Assembly: GCA_910574015.1 (NCBI GenBank)
Contig: CAJSYQ010000005.1
Coordinates: forward strand, 1 to 64,000
DNA: 64,000 nucleotides
Direction of reading: 5' to 3'
Source: Eubacteriaceae bacterium
Lineage (GTDB): Bacteria; Bacillota; Clostridia; Lachnospirales; Lachnospiraceae
The translations under genes and the position numbers were made by a program. This document shows, piece by piece, positions 24,363-34,900 of this stretch; position 1 is the first letter of the stretch, and every line of letters starts with the position of its first letter. The notes under the pieces are model-generated. The model was not told the DNA's origin, ran no database searches, and was given only the letters and a program-made list of their open reading frames with translations.

Positions 24363-25408
24363 GAATGAAAAAGTGGACTTTCATCATGATCTGCCTGCTG
24401 CTTGGCTTGTCTCTTCTGTCCGCCTGCGGCAGCGGAAATGGGATGGAGGGGCAGAATTCCTCTGACCAGCTGAAACTTACCAGGGAAATTTATGCCATGG
24501 ATACCATAATGAATCTTACCCTCTATGGCTTTCAAAAAGAGGGAGAAGAGCTTTCCAAAAAGGAACTTGGCGGAATTATGAATCAGGCTGTGGCACTGGT
24601 GGGACATTTGGAAGATTTGTTTTCCGTGACAGAGGCGGACAGCGATATTTCCAAAATCAACGCGGCGGACGGGGCACCAGTGGCGGTATCTCATGAGACC
24701 TATGAATTACTGGAACAGTGTATCCGTTATTCTGATATCACCGAAGGTTTTTTCGATGTTTCAGTGTATCCCCTTGTGAAGCTGTGGGGATTCACAACAG
24801 GAGAATACCGTGTGCCGGCAGAGGACGAGATCCGGCAGGTAAAGAGTCAGATCGATTACAGAAAGATACGGCTTTCTAATGGCGCTCAGGTACAGATCGG
24901 GAAAGGGATGCAGATTGATCTGGGGGCAGCGGCAAAGGGGTATCTGTCGCAGAAGTTGATGGAGCTGTTCCGGCAGAAGGGAGTTGAATCTGCCATTGTC
25001 TCCCTTGGCGGAAATGTACAGACGATGGGGAAGAAGGAAGATGGAAGCCGATACCGGATCGGAATTGTGGATCCAGCAGACGGCACCAGCATCTATGGTA
25101 CGCTGGAGGTGGAAAATAAAGCGGTGATCACCAGCGGAACCTATCAGAGGTACTTTGAAAGGGATGGCAGGACCTACCACCATATTATGGACAGGAGAAC
25201 AGGAAAGCCCGCTGAAAACGGACTGGCTTCCGTCACTGTTATTACGGAGGATGGAACCATGGGAGATGCGCTTGCCACGGCTCTGTTTGTTATGGGTGAA
25301 GAAAGGGCTGTGGAATATCAGAAAGAACATTCGGAGATTGATATGATATTGATCCGGAAGGATGGCTCTCTGTGGCAGTCCGCACAAATACTGGAAAAGC
25401 AAAAGTAG
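24359..25408 (+). CDS. apbE: FAD:protein FMN transferase (ApbE), lipoprotein
   Basis: This 349-residue enzyme uses FAD to attach FMN covalently to Thr/Ser of target flavoproteins such as NqrC/RnfG. An N-terminal lipoprotein signal (LLSAC then Gly) places it outside the membrane. Family marks: REIYAMDTIMNL, DLGAAAKGYLSQKL, GGNVQTMG, and TYHHIMDRRTGKPAENG with the metal-binding region before DALATALFVMG. The overlap with queH sets the start. No target Rnf/Nqr genes are seen in this window. Confidence 0.92.
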   Translation: MRMKKWTFIMICLLLGLSLLSACGSGNGMEGQNSSDQLKLTREIYAMDTIMNLTLYGFQKEGEELSKKELGGIMNQAVALVGHLEDLFSVTEADSDISKINAADGAPVAVSHETYELLEQCIRYSDITEGFFDVSVYPLVKLWGFTTGEYRVPAEDEIRQVKSQIDYRKIRLSNGAQVQIGKGMQIDLGAAAKGYLSQKLMELFRQKGVESAIVSLGGNVQTMGKKEDGSRYRIGIVDPADGTSIYGTLEVENKAVITSGTYQRYFERDGRTYHHIMDRRTGKPAENGLASVTVITEDGTMGDALATALFVMGEERAVEYQKEHSEIDMILIRKDGSLWQSAQILEKQK

Positions 25409-25431
25409 TAATATAAGAGGAGGATGGAAGC

Positions 25432-27417
25432 ATGGGATATTTGACGATTACCGAAAACAGCATTCAATTTGAGAGGAGAAATGAACTGGCGCGGATCACC
25501 GCTTATGGCGGGGATGTTCTCCGGTTCCAGTCATCTCCCAATGGATATCTGGAGGAGGAAGACTGGGTTCTTCTGCCCCAGCCGGATCCAGTGGTGGTGA
25601 CTTCCATGAAAGAACATAGTGCTGTGATTACTAACGGCCAGGTCCGGGCTGAGATATTTGACAATGGAAAGGCAGTTTATTTCCGACGGGATCCGGCAGA
25701 CGGTGAATTTAAGGTAATACTGGAGGAAATGACGGAGTATGCTTTTGATTCCTTTTACCGCACCTATCGTTCCAAGGGTTCCAGTACACATCAGGCGAAT
25801 GTGCTCTTTAAATCCGACCCGAAGGAGCATTTTTATGGTCTTGGGGGGGAGCACAACGGATGCTTTGATATGAAAGGGAGTACCAGTGAGCTGCAGCACC
25901 GGAATACCAAGACTTCTATTCCCTTTGTCTACTCTTCGAAAAAGTATGGTTTTCTTTGGAACAATCCTTCAGTGGGGCGTTGTGAGCTTACGAATAATCA
26001 TAGCAAATGGACTGCTTACTGTACAAAACAGGTGGATTATCTTGTAATCACCGGAGACAGTCCATCGAAGATTATGGGAAAATATGCGGATCTTACCGGG
26101 CATACTCCGGAATTCCCTTATTTTGCTTCTGGTTTTTGGCAGAGTAAGCTCCGGTATGAGAGTCAGGAGGATCTTTTGCAGGTGGCAAGAGAATATAAGG
26201 AAAGAGGAATCCCGGTCTCAGCCATTGTAATCGATTATTTTCATTGGACGGAGCAGGGAGATTTTAAGTTTGATCCACAGTTCTGGCCGGATCCGGCAGG
26301 GATGGTGAAGGAACTGGAAGAATTGGGCATTAAGCTGATGGTATCTATCTGGCCTACCTCCAATCCAAAGAGTGAGAATTATCATTATATGGATGATCGG
26401 AATATGATACTTCGTACGGAAAACGGAGTTTATGGGATGCATGATTTCTATGGACAGCAGGATTATATTGACACATTAAATCCCAAAGCCAGGGATTATA
26501 TGTGGCGGCTGGTAAAGAAAAACTACTATGACCAGGGAGTCCGTTATTTCTGGCTGGATGAGGCAGAACCTGGTCTGATTCCGAATCATTATGATAATAT
26601 CCGGTGCTGCCGGGGCAATTTTGAAGAATATGCTCTACTGTATCCATATTATTATGAAAAGATGTTTTATGAGGGACTGGAGGAAGAAGGGGAGCGGGAT
26701 ATTATCACACTGGCCCGGGCTGGTTATATGGGTTCTCAGAGATATGGCGCCCTGATCTGGTCCGGGGATCTGCCCTCCACCTTTGAGGCGCTTCAGAAGT
26801 CCGTGAGAACCGGACTTGCCATGTCTATGAGCGGGATTCCATGGTGGACTACCGATATTGGCGGTTTCTGGGGCGGCGACATTGAGAGTGACGAATTCCG
26901 TGAACTGGTGGTGCGATGGTTCCAGTTTGGTGTGTTCTGTCCTGTCACCCGTCTTCATGGAGTCCGCCTCAAACCGGCAGGACATGTAGACCGGCATCCG
27001 GGGATTTATGAAATGAGCGGCGGTGATAATGAGATCTGGAGCTTTGGCGACAGGGATTATGAGATACTGAAAGGTTTGATCGAACTTCGTGAACGTCTGC
27101 GTCCCTATGTTATGGAATATATGAAAGAGGCGCAGGAGACAGGGATTTCCATTATGCGCCCGCTGTTTATGGAATTTCCGGATGACGAGGACTGTTATTT
27201 CATCGAAGATGAATATCTGTTTGGAAGGGATATTCTCTTTGCTCCCATTACGGAGATGGGAGTGACGGGGCGTGATGTATATCTGCCGGAGGGAAGATGG
27301 GTGAACGTCAATAACCGCACAGCAGCAGAGGGAGGCGGTACGGTTTATGCCACAGCGGAACTCCATCAGTTCATCGCTTTTGTAAGAGAGGGTGCCCAGG
27401 TACTGGAGGTATTCTGA
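25432..27417 (+). CDS. GH31 family alpha-glycosidase
   Basis: This 661-residue cytoplasmic enzyme (no signal peptide) hydrolyses alpha-glucosides or alpha-xylosides. The GH31 nucleophile is Asp376 in YFWLDEAEPG and the probable acid/base Asp446 in LIWSGDLPSTFEAL. The substrate-binding segment IVIDYFHWTEQGDFKFD, typical of the family, lies before it, with the galactose-mutarotase-like N-terminal beta domain first. Substrate choice between alpha-glucosidase and alpha-xylosidase cannot be settled here. Ribosome site GAGGAGG. A perfect bidirectional hairpin follows. Confidence 0.9.
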   Translation: MGYLTITENSIQFERRNELARITAYGGDVLRFQSSPNGYLEEEDWVLLPQPDPVVVTSMKEHSAVITNGQVRAEIFDNGKAVYFRRDPADGEFKVILEEMTEYAFDSFYRTYRSKGSSTHQANVLFKSDPKEHFYGLGGEHNGCFDMKGSTSELQHRNTKTSIPFVYSSKKYGFLWNNPSVGRCELTNNHSKWTAYCTKQVDYLVITGDSPSKIMGKYADLTGHTPEFPYFASGFWQSKLRYESQEDLLQVAREYKERGIPVSAIVIDYFHWTEQGDFKFDPQFWPDPAGMVKELEELGIKLMVSIWPTSNPKSENYHYMDDRNMILRTENGVYGMHDFYGQQDYIDTLNPKARDYMWRLVKKNYYDQGVRYFWLDEAEPGLIPNHYDNIRCCRGNFEEYALLYPYYYEKMFYEGLEEEGERDIITLARAGYMGSQRYGALIWSGDLPSTFEALQKSVRTGLAMSMSGIPWWTTDIGGFWGGDIESDEFRELVVRWFQFGVFCPVTRLHGVRLKPAGHVDRHPGIYEMSGGDNEIWSFGDRDYEILKGLIELRERLRPYVMEYMKEAQETGISIMRPLFMEFPDDEDCYFIEDEYLFGRDILFAPITEMGVTGRDVYLPEGRWVNVNNRTAAEGGGTVYATAELHQFIAFVREGAQVLEVF

Positions 27418-27455
27418 AAGAACAGGGGTTCTTTTCCTTAATAATTCTAGAAAAT

Positions 27456-27509
27456 CAATTTGGAGTGTTATTATCTGCCGATGGCAGTCCTCAATAACAC
27501 TCCAAATTG
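27456..27509. terminator. bidirectional terminator between convergent genes
   Basis: CAATTTGGAGTGTTATT (27456-27472) and AATAACACTCCAAATTG (27493-27509) are perfect 17-base arms. T-runs exist on both sides. It separates the GH31 gene from the minus-strand DUF4321 gene. Confidence 0.8.
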
Positions 27510-27522
27510 TTGTTTCCTTCTC

Positions 27523-27783
27523 TTAAATAAAATGATAAATAATCGCAGCAACGATGATTCCAATAATGCTGGCAATGGTAAATTTGATCGTGAGTCCAAA
27601 AGTGAGAACCATAACCCCAATATCAAATTTGATAGGATTGGACAGACCAAAATTCATGCCGTAATCCAGCCATGAGAGCGCCGATACGCCGCTGGCGAGA
27701 TGTCCGATAAAGCTGCCCAGTACAACTCCCGCCAGGACGAGTAAAAAGAGCGCCCAGCCGTTTTTTCCTGCTCCTCGAGCCAT
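27523..27783 (-). CDS. DUF4321 membrane protein
   Basis: This 86-residue protein has two long membrane helices: ALFLLVLAGVVLGSFIGHL and GLTIKFTIASIIGIIVAAII. DUF4321 is a small clostridial family of unknown function. The ATG at 27783 has GGAGGT eight bases before it; an in-frame ATG at 27807 does not. It is monocistronic or shares a transcript with the ligase upstream on the same strand. Confidence 0.78.
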   Translation of the reverse strand: MARGAGKNGWALFLLVLAGVVLGSFIGHLASGVSALSWLDYGMNFGLSNPIKFDIGVMVLTFGLTIKFTIASIIGIIVAAIIYHFI

Positions 27784-27870
27784 ATCTATGTACCTCCATT
27801 CGTTCATATGTTCTGTTTACTCCTATAAGAATACACCATTTTCTATAGAAAGCTTCTTCAAATCGCCAGA

Positions 27871-29178
27871 CTAACTCTGATACAGATTTCTCTGGTCAAT
27901 GACACGAACTGCTTTGCCTTCGCTTCTGGCAATCGTCTTCGGGTCAACCAGAGTGATCTTTGCGTAGATGCCAAGCATTGCTTTTAATCCTGCTACCAGC
28001 TTGTCTGCTGCCTGCTGACGGTTAAAGGTAGTATCTGCAGCCATGGCCGGTGTAAGTTCAACCTGAACTTCAATGCGGTCGCTGTTTTTCACCCGTGTCA
28101 CGATGATCTGATAGTTGGCAGCAAAGCCCTGATTGATCAAAACGGTTTCAATCTGGGATGGGAACACATTCACACCCTTGACGATCAGCATATCATCACT
28201 TCTTCCCATAGGCTTGGACATCTTTACATGGGTTCGTCCACAGGCGCATTTTTCTCTGGACAGGACGCAGATATCTCTTGTGCGGTAACGCAGGAGAGGG
28301 AATGCCTCCTTGGTAATGCTGGTAAATACCAATTCCCCCTTCTCGCCGTCTGGAAGAACCTCTCCTGTCTGCGGATTTATGATCTCTGCGATAAAGTGAT
28401 CCTCGTTGATGTGCATGCCGGATTGTTCCGAACATTCAAAGGAGACACCCGGACCGGAGATTTCAGTAAGTCCATAGATATCATATGCCTGGATGCCAAG
28501 GGATTTCTGAATGTCTTGACGCATTTCCTCTGTCCATGCCTCTGCACCGAATATCCCGGCCTTTAACTTGATCTTATCCTGTACGCCGAGCTCTTGTACG
28601 GTCTCTCCCAGATAGGCAGCATACGACGGAGTGCAGCAGAGGATAGTTGAGCCGAGATCTGTCATAAACTGGATCTGGCGCTCGGTATTTCCAGATGACA
28701 TTGGCAGTGTGAGGGATCCCAGCTTATGAGAACCGCCGTTCAGTCCGGGACCACCGGTAAATAGTCCATAACCATAGGAGACATGTACCACATCATCCCT
28801 TGTCCCTCCGGCAGCCACGATGGCCCTGGCACAGCATTCTTCCCAGAGATCCAGATCGTGCTGTGTGTAAAAAGCCACAACGCGGCGTCCGGTGGTGCCG
28901 CTGGTGGACTGGATGCGTACGCAGTCTGCTAGTGGGCGTGCCAGAAGTCCGTAGGGATAGGCATCCCGCAGATCGTCTTTCGTAATAAACGGAAGTTTAT
29001 GTAAATCATCGATTGATTTAATATCTCCAGGTTCCATCCCCATGTTCTGCATGCGGGTACGGTAATATGGCACATTGTCATAGACATTTTTTACCTGCTT
29101 TACCAGCCGTTCGTTCTGCCACTTGCGGATCTGGTCCCTGGACGCACATTCGATATCCTGTTGATAATAGTTAGCCAT
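27871..29178 (-). CDS. paaK: phenylacetate-CoA ligase family protein
   Basis: This 435-residue adenylate-forming ligase activates phenylacetate or a related aryl acid with ATP and CoA. Motifs include RIQSTSGTTGRRV (P-loop-like), YDIYGLTEISGPG, YRTRDICVL and the C-terminal Lys region ARSEGKAVRVID. The start is ATG 29178 behind AAGGAGG; a longer frame reaches upstream without a site. Paralogues in anaerobes often serve indole-acetate or phenylacetate use. The exact acid is not known, and no partner oxidoreductase is adjacent. Confidence 0.9.
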   Translation of the reverse strand: MANYYQQDIECASRDQIRKWQNERLVKQVKNVYDNVPYYRTRMQNMGMEPGDIKSIDDLHKLPFITKDDLRDAYPYGLLARPLADCVRIQSTSGTTGRRVVAFYTQHDLDLWEECCARAIVAAGGTRDDVVHVSYGYGLFTGGPGLNGGSHKLGSLTLPMSSGNTERQIQFMTDLGSTILCCTPSYAAYLGETVQELGVQDKIKLKAGIFGAEAWTEEMRQDIQKSLGIQAYDIYGLTEISGPGVSFECSEQSGMHINEDHFIAEIINPQTGEVLPDGEKGELVFTSITKEAFPLLRYRTRDICVLSREKCACGRTHVKMSKPMGRSDDMLIVKGVNVFPSQIETVLINQGFAANYQIIVTRVKNSDRIEVQVELTPAMAADTTFNRQQAADKLVAGLKAMLGIYAKITLVDPKTIARSEGKAVRVIDQRNLYQS

Positions 29179-29361
29179 TATAATTGCTTCCTCCTTAAAT
29201 GCGATATATAAATACAATACCACAATAGGCTGGGACAGGTCAAGAATAGATGAAATTTTCACAGGATAAACTTGAAAAAGTTAGTTTTCCCGTAAATGTC
29301 TTGACAGCAAATTTGAGGAAGAGTAAGATTTACTTATAGTATAAAAAAAGGGGGAAGCATT

Positions 29362-30804
29362 TTGAAAAAAACGAGAAAGACAGTATCCGTGCTACTTTTC
29401 TTTGTATTTGTGTTTTCTACTGTATTGGGGCAGATGCCGGCAGAGAGAGAAATAAGGGCTGCCGGGTATGACATCAAAAATCCCGTTATTGATGAAAACG
29501 GTGTGACAGAATGGGATTGCATTTATTTTGGCAGCTATTGGAAAAACGATACCAATGGTGACGGGGTGGCGGATAAAAAGGATGAGAAAGAACCCATCCG
29601 ATGGCGTGTGCTGTCGGTAAGGGGAGATGATGCCTTTTTACTGGCCGATCAGGGTCTGGACTGCCAGCCGTTTCACACAAAGAATGAAAATGTCACCTGG
29701 GAGAACTGTTCTCTCCGCACCTGGCTGAACGGTACCTTTTATCAGGAGGCCTTCAGTCCCGAGGAGCAGTCGGCAGTTCGTGAAACATCCATATTGAATA
29801 ATGAAAAGAATCCTCCGGCAGGAGTGACGGGTAAAAATACAGAGGATAAGGTGTATCTTTTATCCACGGCGGAAGCCGGCAACGACTATTATGGGTTTAA
29901 TCCGGTTTTTGCGGAAGAAAACAAAGCGAGGTGCTGTCGGAGCACGGCATATGCCAAAGCAAGGGGCGCCTTGGGGAGTGCCCTGTCAGGCTCAGAGGAT
30001 TATACTGGCAACGCCTTGTGGCTGCTCCGGTCGTCAACGTATAATGCGGACAACTGGCTGCGGATGGTATCTGTTGTAGGGGGCAGTGGTTGCGGACATT
30101 CCAGCGGCTGTGCTGTTTCAGATAAATACAGTGCCATTCGTCCTGCTCTCCATATCGATCTTACCTTCGACACATGGAGCAAGGCGGGACAGGTGGATTC
30201 AGAAGAAGCTTTGGAGGAAGAGGATACCGAACCTTCCGAAACGCAGAAACCGAATCCTACAGAAACTCCTGCCGATAACAATGTGCCGGAGGAACCAAAA
30301 AAGGAGCTGCAGACTCCCAATTCCTCAGAGAAACCGTCGGCAGCGGTAAGGCCGCCGGCTGACAATACGGAGATAAAAGATTCTGCAGGAGTTACTTACA
30401 CGGTAACCAAATCTGGTGCGACGGGCGGAGAGGTGTCTTATGCCGTTCCAAAGAACAAAAAAAGTATCACTGTTACGATACCTGATGCTGTAAAGATAAA
30501 GGATGTCACTTACAAGGTCACATCCCTGAAAGCAAATGCATTTAAGAACTGCAGGAGGTTAAAAAAGGTCACCATCGGAAAGAACATAAAGAAGATTGGT
30601 AAAAACGCATTTTATGGGTGCTCAAAATTGAAAGCTGTGACAGTCAAAACAACGAAGCTGACAAACAAAAGCGTTGGGAGCAGGGCATTTGCCAAACTAG
30701 ATAAAAAAGCGGTTTTTCGGGTGCCAAAGAAAAAGCTGCCGGTCTACAGGAAAATGTTAAAGAAGAAAGGCGTATCAGGAAAGAAACAGACAATCAGAAA
30801 GTGA
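29362..30804 (+). CDS. secreted DUF6273/BspA-type leucine-rich repeat protein
   Basis: This 480-residue exported protein starts at TTG 29362 behind GGGGGAAG. A signal peptide (residues 1-33, ending near IRAAG) is followed by a DUF6273-type domain (about 45-270) with CIYFGSYW, IRWRVLSV, NCSLRTWLNGTFY and SAIRPALHIDL, a Pro/Glu-rich linker (about 285-335), and a BspA-like leucine-rich stretch (VTSLKANAFKNCRRLKKVTI and IKKIGKNAFYGCSKLKAV). Such proteins are surface adhesins or binding modules. The Lys-rich tail parallels that of the GH43 protein and may bind the wall. Function unknown. Confidence 0.82.
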   Translation: MKKTRKTVSVLLFFVFVFSTVLGQMPAEREIRAAGYDIKNPVIDENGVTEWDCIYFGSYWKNDTNGDGVADKKDEKEPIRWRVLSVRGDDAFLLADQGLDCQPFHTKNENVTWENCSLRTWLNGTFYQEAFSPEEQSAVRETSILNNEKNPPAGVTGKNTEDKVYLLSTAEAGNDYYGFNPVFAEENKARCCRSTAYAKARGALGSALSGSEDYTGNALWLLRSSTYNADNWLRMVSVVGGSGCGHSSGCAVSDKYSAIRPALHIDLTFDTWSKAGQVDSEEALEEEDTEPSETQKPNPTETPADNNVPEEPKKELQTPNSSEKPSAAVRPPADNTEIKDSAGVTYTVTKSGATGGEVSYAVPKNKKSITVTIPDAVKIKDVTYKVTSLKANAFKNCRRLKKVTIGKNIKKIGKNAFYGCSKLKAVTVKTTKLTNKSVGSRAFAKLDKKAVFRVPKKKLPVYRKMLKKKGVSGKKQTIRK

Positions 30805-30819
30805 GATGTAAGAAAAATC

Positions 30820-31578
30820 ATGTTAGCAAATTACCACACACATACCAAACGCTGTCATCATGCCTTGGGGGAAGACCGGGAATATGTGGAAGCCGCCATA
30901 GAGGCAGGCCTGGAGATTCTTGGTTTTTCTGATCACTGTCCGTGGGTCTATCCGGATGGCTTTGTCTCCGGGATCCGTATGACGCCGGCGGAGGCGGAAG
31001 GATATTTTAATTCACTGGAACAGCTGAAGCGTGAATACAGCAACGATATTCGTATCTTGATAGGCTTTGAGGCGGAATACACCCCGGAGCTGTTGGAAGA
31101 GCAGGATGCACTCTTTGACTCGTATCCCCTGGATTATCTGATTCTTGGACAGCATTTCCTGGGGACAGATGATTACTGCTATGTCGGCAGGCCCACGGAC
31201 AGGGAAGATATTTTGTCACAGTATGTAGACAGTGTGATAGAGGGAATGCAGAGTGGACGGTATTTGTATCTTGCCCACCCGGATCTTATTTACTTTACCG
31301 GTGATAAGGAGATATACGATAAATATATGTATCGTCTGTGCAGAGAATTGAAAGAACTGGGTATGCCGCTGGAGCTGAATGTTCTTGGGCTGGCCGATCA
31401 CAGGCATTATCCGGCAGAACGCTTTCTCAAAATCGCTGCTGAGACAGGGAATCCCTTTATACTCGGTATTGATGCTCATACACCGGAACAGCTGCAGAAC
31501 CGACAGGCGCTAGGGAGGGCGGAGGAGTTATGTGGAAAGCATGGCATCCAGCTTATGGATGATAGGATATTACTATAG
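30820..31578 (+). CDS. PHP-family histidinol-phosphatase (HisJ/HisK type)
   Basis: This 252-residue PHP-domain phosphatase has the metal-binding HTHTKRCHHA near the N-terminus, LGFSDHCPW, GFEAEYTPE, LGQHFLG, LAHPDLIYF and GIDAHTP, the full PHP metal set. It matches the trimetal histidinol-phosphate phosphatases that remove the phosphate before HisD in histidine synthesis. This fits with hisZ, hisG and hisD elsewhere in the window. It lacks a strong ribosome site (AAGAAAAA). A terminator follows at 31606. Confidence 0.85.
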   Translation: MLANYHTHTKRCHHALGEDREYVEAAIEAGLEILGFSDHCPWVYPDGFVSGIRMTPAEAEGYFNSLEQLKREYSNDIRILIGFEAEYTPELLEEQDALFDSYPLDYLILGQHFLGTDDYCYVGRPTDREDILSQYVDSVIEGMQSGRYLYLAHPDLIYFTGDKEIYDKYMYRLCRELKELGMPLELNVLGLADHRHYPAERFLKIAAETGNPFILGIDAHTPEQLQNRQALGRAEELCGKHGIQLMDDRILL

Positions 31579-31605
31579 AGCAGTGGCGCTAATAGATAAG
31601 ATAAA

Positions 31606-31640
31606 AAAATCAGCAGGGAATGTCTGTTTCCCTGCTGATT
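31606..31640. terminator. bidirectional terminator
   Basis: AAATCAGCAGGGAA (31607-31620) pairs with TTCCCTGCTGATTT (31627-31640), followed by a T-run. It lies between the histidinol-phosphatase and the convergent ferredoxin gene. Confidence 0.8.
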
Positions 31641-31657
31641 TTTTTATCTCGTATTCG

Positions 31658-31849
31658 TTATTCCGTAATGCCAATGGCATTGACCGGGCAGTTGTTGGCT
31701 GCCTGTCTGGCATCCTCAGCCAGTTCCGGGGGCACTAAGTCTACGATAGATTCTGCCTTGCCGTCATCGTTAAATTCATACACCTCGTTACAACTGGATA
31801 CACACATACCACAGGCGATACATGTGTCCTGATCCACAAATGTTTTCAT
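31658..31849 (-). CDS. single-cluster 4Fe-4S ferredoxin
   Basis: This 63-residue ferredoxin has CIACGMCVSSC and a remote Cys in NNCPVNAI, consistent with one [4Fe-4S] cluster of the Thermotoga type; the extra cysteine may form a disulfide. It is acidic as expected for an electron carrier. Start: ATG 31849 behind AAGGAG on the minus strand. It is transcribed away from the GH51 gene on the same strand, and its partner enzyme is not obvious. Confidence 0.88.
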   Translation of the reverse strand: MKTFVDQDTCIACGMCVSSCNEVYEFNDDGKAESIVDLVPPELAEDARQAANNCPVNAIGITE

Positions 31850-31934
31850 ATTCCTACACTCCTTATTTTCTTTTAGGTACACCTATAGAGGCATTTATAG
31901 GAAGTGTTTCCAGTTATATGAATAATATGCATTT

Positions 31935-34900
31935 CTACATGCTTCTATTTTTATTCAGTATCACAACGTTTACTGAATTGGCGGGCATGATCAGTTCAAA
32001 TCCCGTCTTGGATACAGGAATCCGGGTAGTGACCGGTACAACCCGTTCATTGTTTTTCTCATTGACATTCTGCATATGGACGAACTCGTCATCCGCCGTC
32101 AGTGTTACAAGCTCTGCCTGGTCGTGGATGTTCAAATGTTCCAGATTTACCTTCATATGTTTGCCGAAATTCTCAGCATTGACCAGCTTGATATAAACTT
32201 TTTCGTCATCCGCCGTGACGGAATGATAGACATCATGGGTATACGCTTCCAGCTTACAGTCAAGCTTTCCCTGGATTTCTTCGGACTCATCTGTATAATA
32301 GCAGGAGATGGTGTTTGCTTCCAGGCCTCCGAAATTGACACTGAGCATATACTCCTGTCCCGCCGGCACAGGCTCGTCATAGCATGCCCGGAGATTTCCG
32401 GCAAATACGCTGGAGGAGTAATCTCCCATGCGGTAACCCTCCCGGCCTTCCTTGATCACCCTGAGCCCGGTGCCATAACCCGTCACGCCAACACAGTACT
32501 CATGGGTGGAAAGACGCTCTGTCTTATATACATGGTTAGCCAGCCCATGAAGACCGGTGCCGAGAAGGATCTGGGCATTTTCAGTTTTTTTCTCCACGAT
32601 AAGCTGTACGGTATAATTAAACCAGGATGCTTCATCCACATAGAAACCATGACGTTCCTGAGAATCACTGCAGATCAGCATTCCGTTATTTTCCCGAATG
32701 ATATTGGTATCCTCAGGCCAGATCATACGGAGACGCGGATCCAGTTCCTGAGTGAAATCCTGCTCCAGCCAGATTTCATCATTCAGATTTGAGGTGACGA
32801 TAAGCTTCTTCAGGAGAAGATCACCCTCTGCCACCGCAACGCTGACACCGCCGCTTGGGATATATTTGCGGCGCTCACCGTTGATATAGGTGCGGTAGCT
32901 TGTTTTCAACAGTTTCTTACCAATATATTTGGCAAAGAGCTGCTGTACATAATAGCTTGGCGTACGCCATACATGCTTATTGTCAAACCAGATGGCATCT
33001 GGTGTCCATCGATAGGTCCCGTCATTGATCACCTTATTGAACAGGGGGGCAGTGGCGGCGAGGCGCACAACATCGGAATTGCGCTCAAACCCTGTCATAA
33101 CGGCAGCTTCTGCCACGGCACCGGCAAGGGTGTTCTTATCACTGGAGGCGTACTCGCCTACGAATACCTTGGAAACCTGGTCTTCAATCAGTTTGCCGTT
33201 TTTATATGGGCGGTAATAATAATTGTACCGGTCCGCATTCTCAAATAAATACTCATTGGAACGATAGTAATGCTCATCCACAATGGTATCCAGATAGTTT
33301 TTTCTGTGAGGATACCATGTGACCTCCTCACTGAAGCTCTGTTTTCCATCTGTAAAGCGGATCGTATCCCCGCCCTTCATATAACCGGCAAGGAATTTCC
33401 AGCCATTCTGGTAAGCATCGTCATCCGCCTGGGCGCCGGCAGTGGATATGATATGCAGTTCATAGTCGGGATAAACCTGTTTCATATATTCATCAATGGC
33501 ATAATGGAATGCTTCGAAGCTGGCGAAAAACTCAGATCCCCAGTTCTCGTTTCCCACTCCGAGGTAGTGCAGCGGAAATGGTTCCTCATGTCCCATTTCT
33601 TTGCGGAGTAACGCCCACTGATTGTTTTCAAAATCAGTGCTGATGGCAAAATCAATGAGATCAATGAAGTTGGAAATATATTTTTCCTGAAGATCTCCAC
33701 CGGCGGGGTTTGCATAATCGGAACGTGCCTGGCACAAAACACCGCAGGCCATGACAGGAAGCGGTTCTGCATGAAGATCCTCTGCCAGCTGAAAATATTC
33801 CATATAGCCAAGGCCAAGAGTCATGGTATAGCCCCAAACATTATAATTTTCTTTTCTTGTCTCTACCGGCCCCACAGAATCCTTCCAGTCGTATACGTTA
33901 TCCCATATGTAGGAGCCCTCAGAGATACAGCCTCCCGGGAAACGGAGGAAGGTGGGGTGCAGGTCTGCCAGAACTTCAACCATATCCCGTCGCAGACGGT
34001 AGTTGCTGTTCTTCAGAAAGTTGCTGTGTGCGGTGCTGGACAATTTCTCTTCCGAGGAGCCCCATACGTTATCTGGCATAAGGGAAACCATATCGATGCA
34101 CACCGCTCCCTCAAAGGAAAGGGAGAGCTGTCCCAATACGGTATCATTGGCCACTAATTTTTCCGCATAATACGGGTTCCATTTTCCATCCCCTTTTACT
34201 TCGATGGTGACAGTGTTGCTCACAGGAGCCGCCGTGCTGTCCAGAAGGGCGACCTGAATCACTGCGGGAGAATCTGATTTAGCCCAGATACTGAACTGAT
34301 AGCTTTCCTCCTGTCTCAGATTCATGGAGTAGTTTTCCGTATTATCACAGAACCCCCGGTTATAAATGACAGCCCCGTCCGGTACTTCGATGTAATAGGC
34401 ATTGGCGTCCGGATCTTCCAGTCCGAAATGTTCATTCAATCCACCTGTATTGTGGATCTGAATCCTATCCAGATCACCAAACCAGAAACGGAGCGGTTTG
34501 TGATTGCGCCCGGAAGAAATACCATTCTCACCGCTTCGGGCGTCATATACCCGGTATGTAAAGTCCTCGAAAGAACGGTTGCTGACCATCTCGGCATAGA
34601 TACCACCGTCTGCAGCATTGTTGATATCCTCAAAAAACAGGCCGTATAATGTTTCGCTGATATCCAGGACTTCCTTGTTTCCATGAATCTTCAGTTCGTA
34701 AGGAGCTACAAATTCGGGCATTACGGTAGCGCCAAAATTTTTCTCCAGATGACTGCTGCCGCAGGTGAGAACTGCCTTGATGCTGACGCCGGCCGGATTT
34801 GCCGCAGGGGTGACAGTTCCGGTCTGGCTGATAAGTCCCGCCGGTTCGAAACTCCAGTTTACCTGTACCCGGTTCTCCATCAGTCCGGCGGGGAGGACAA

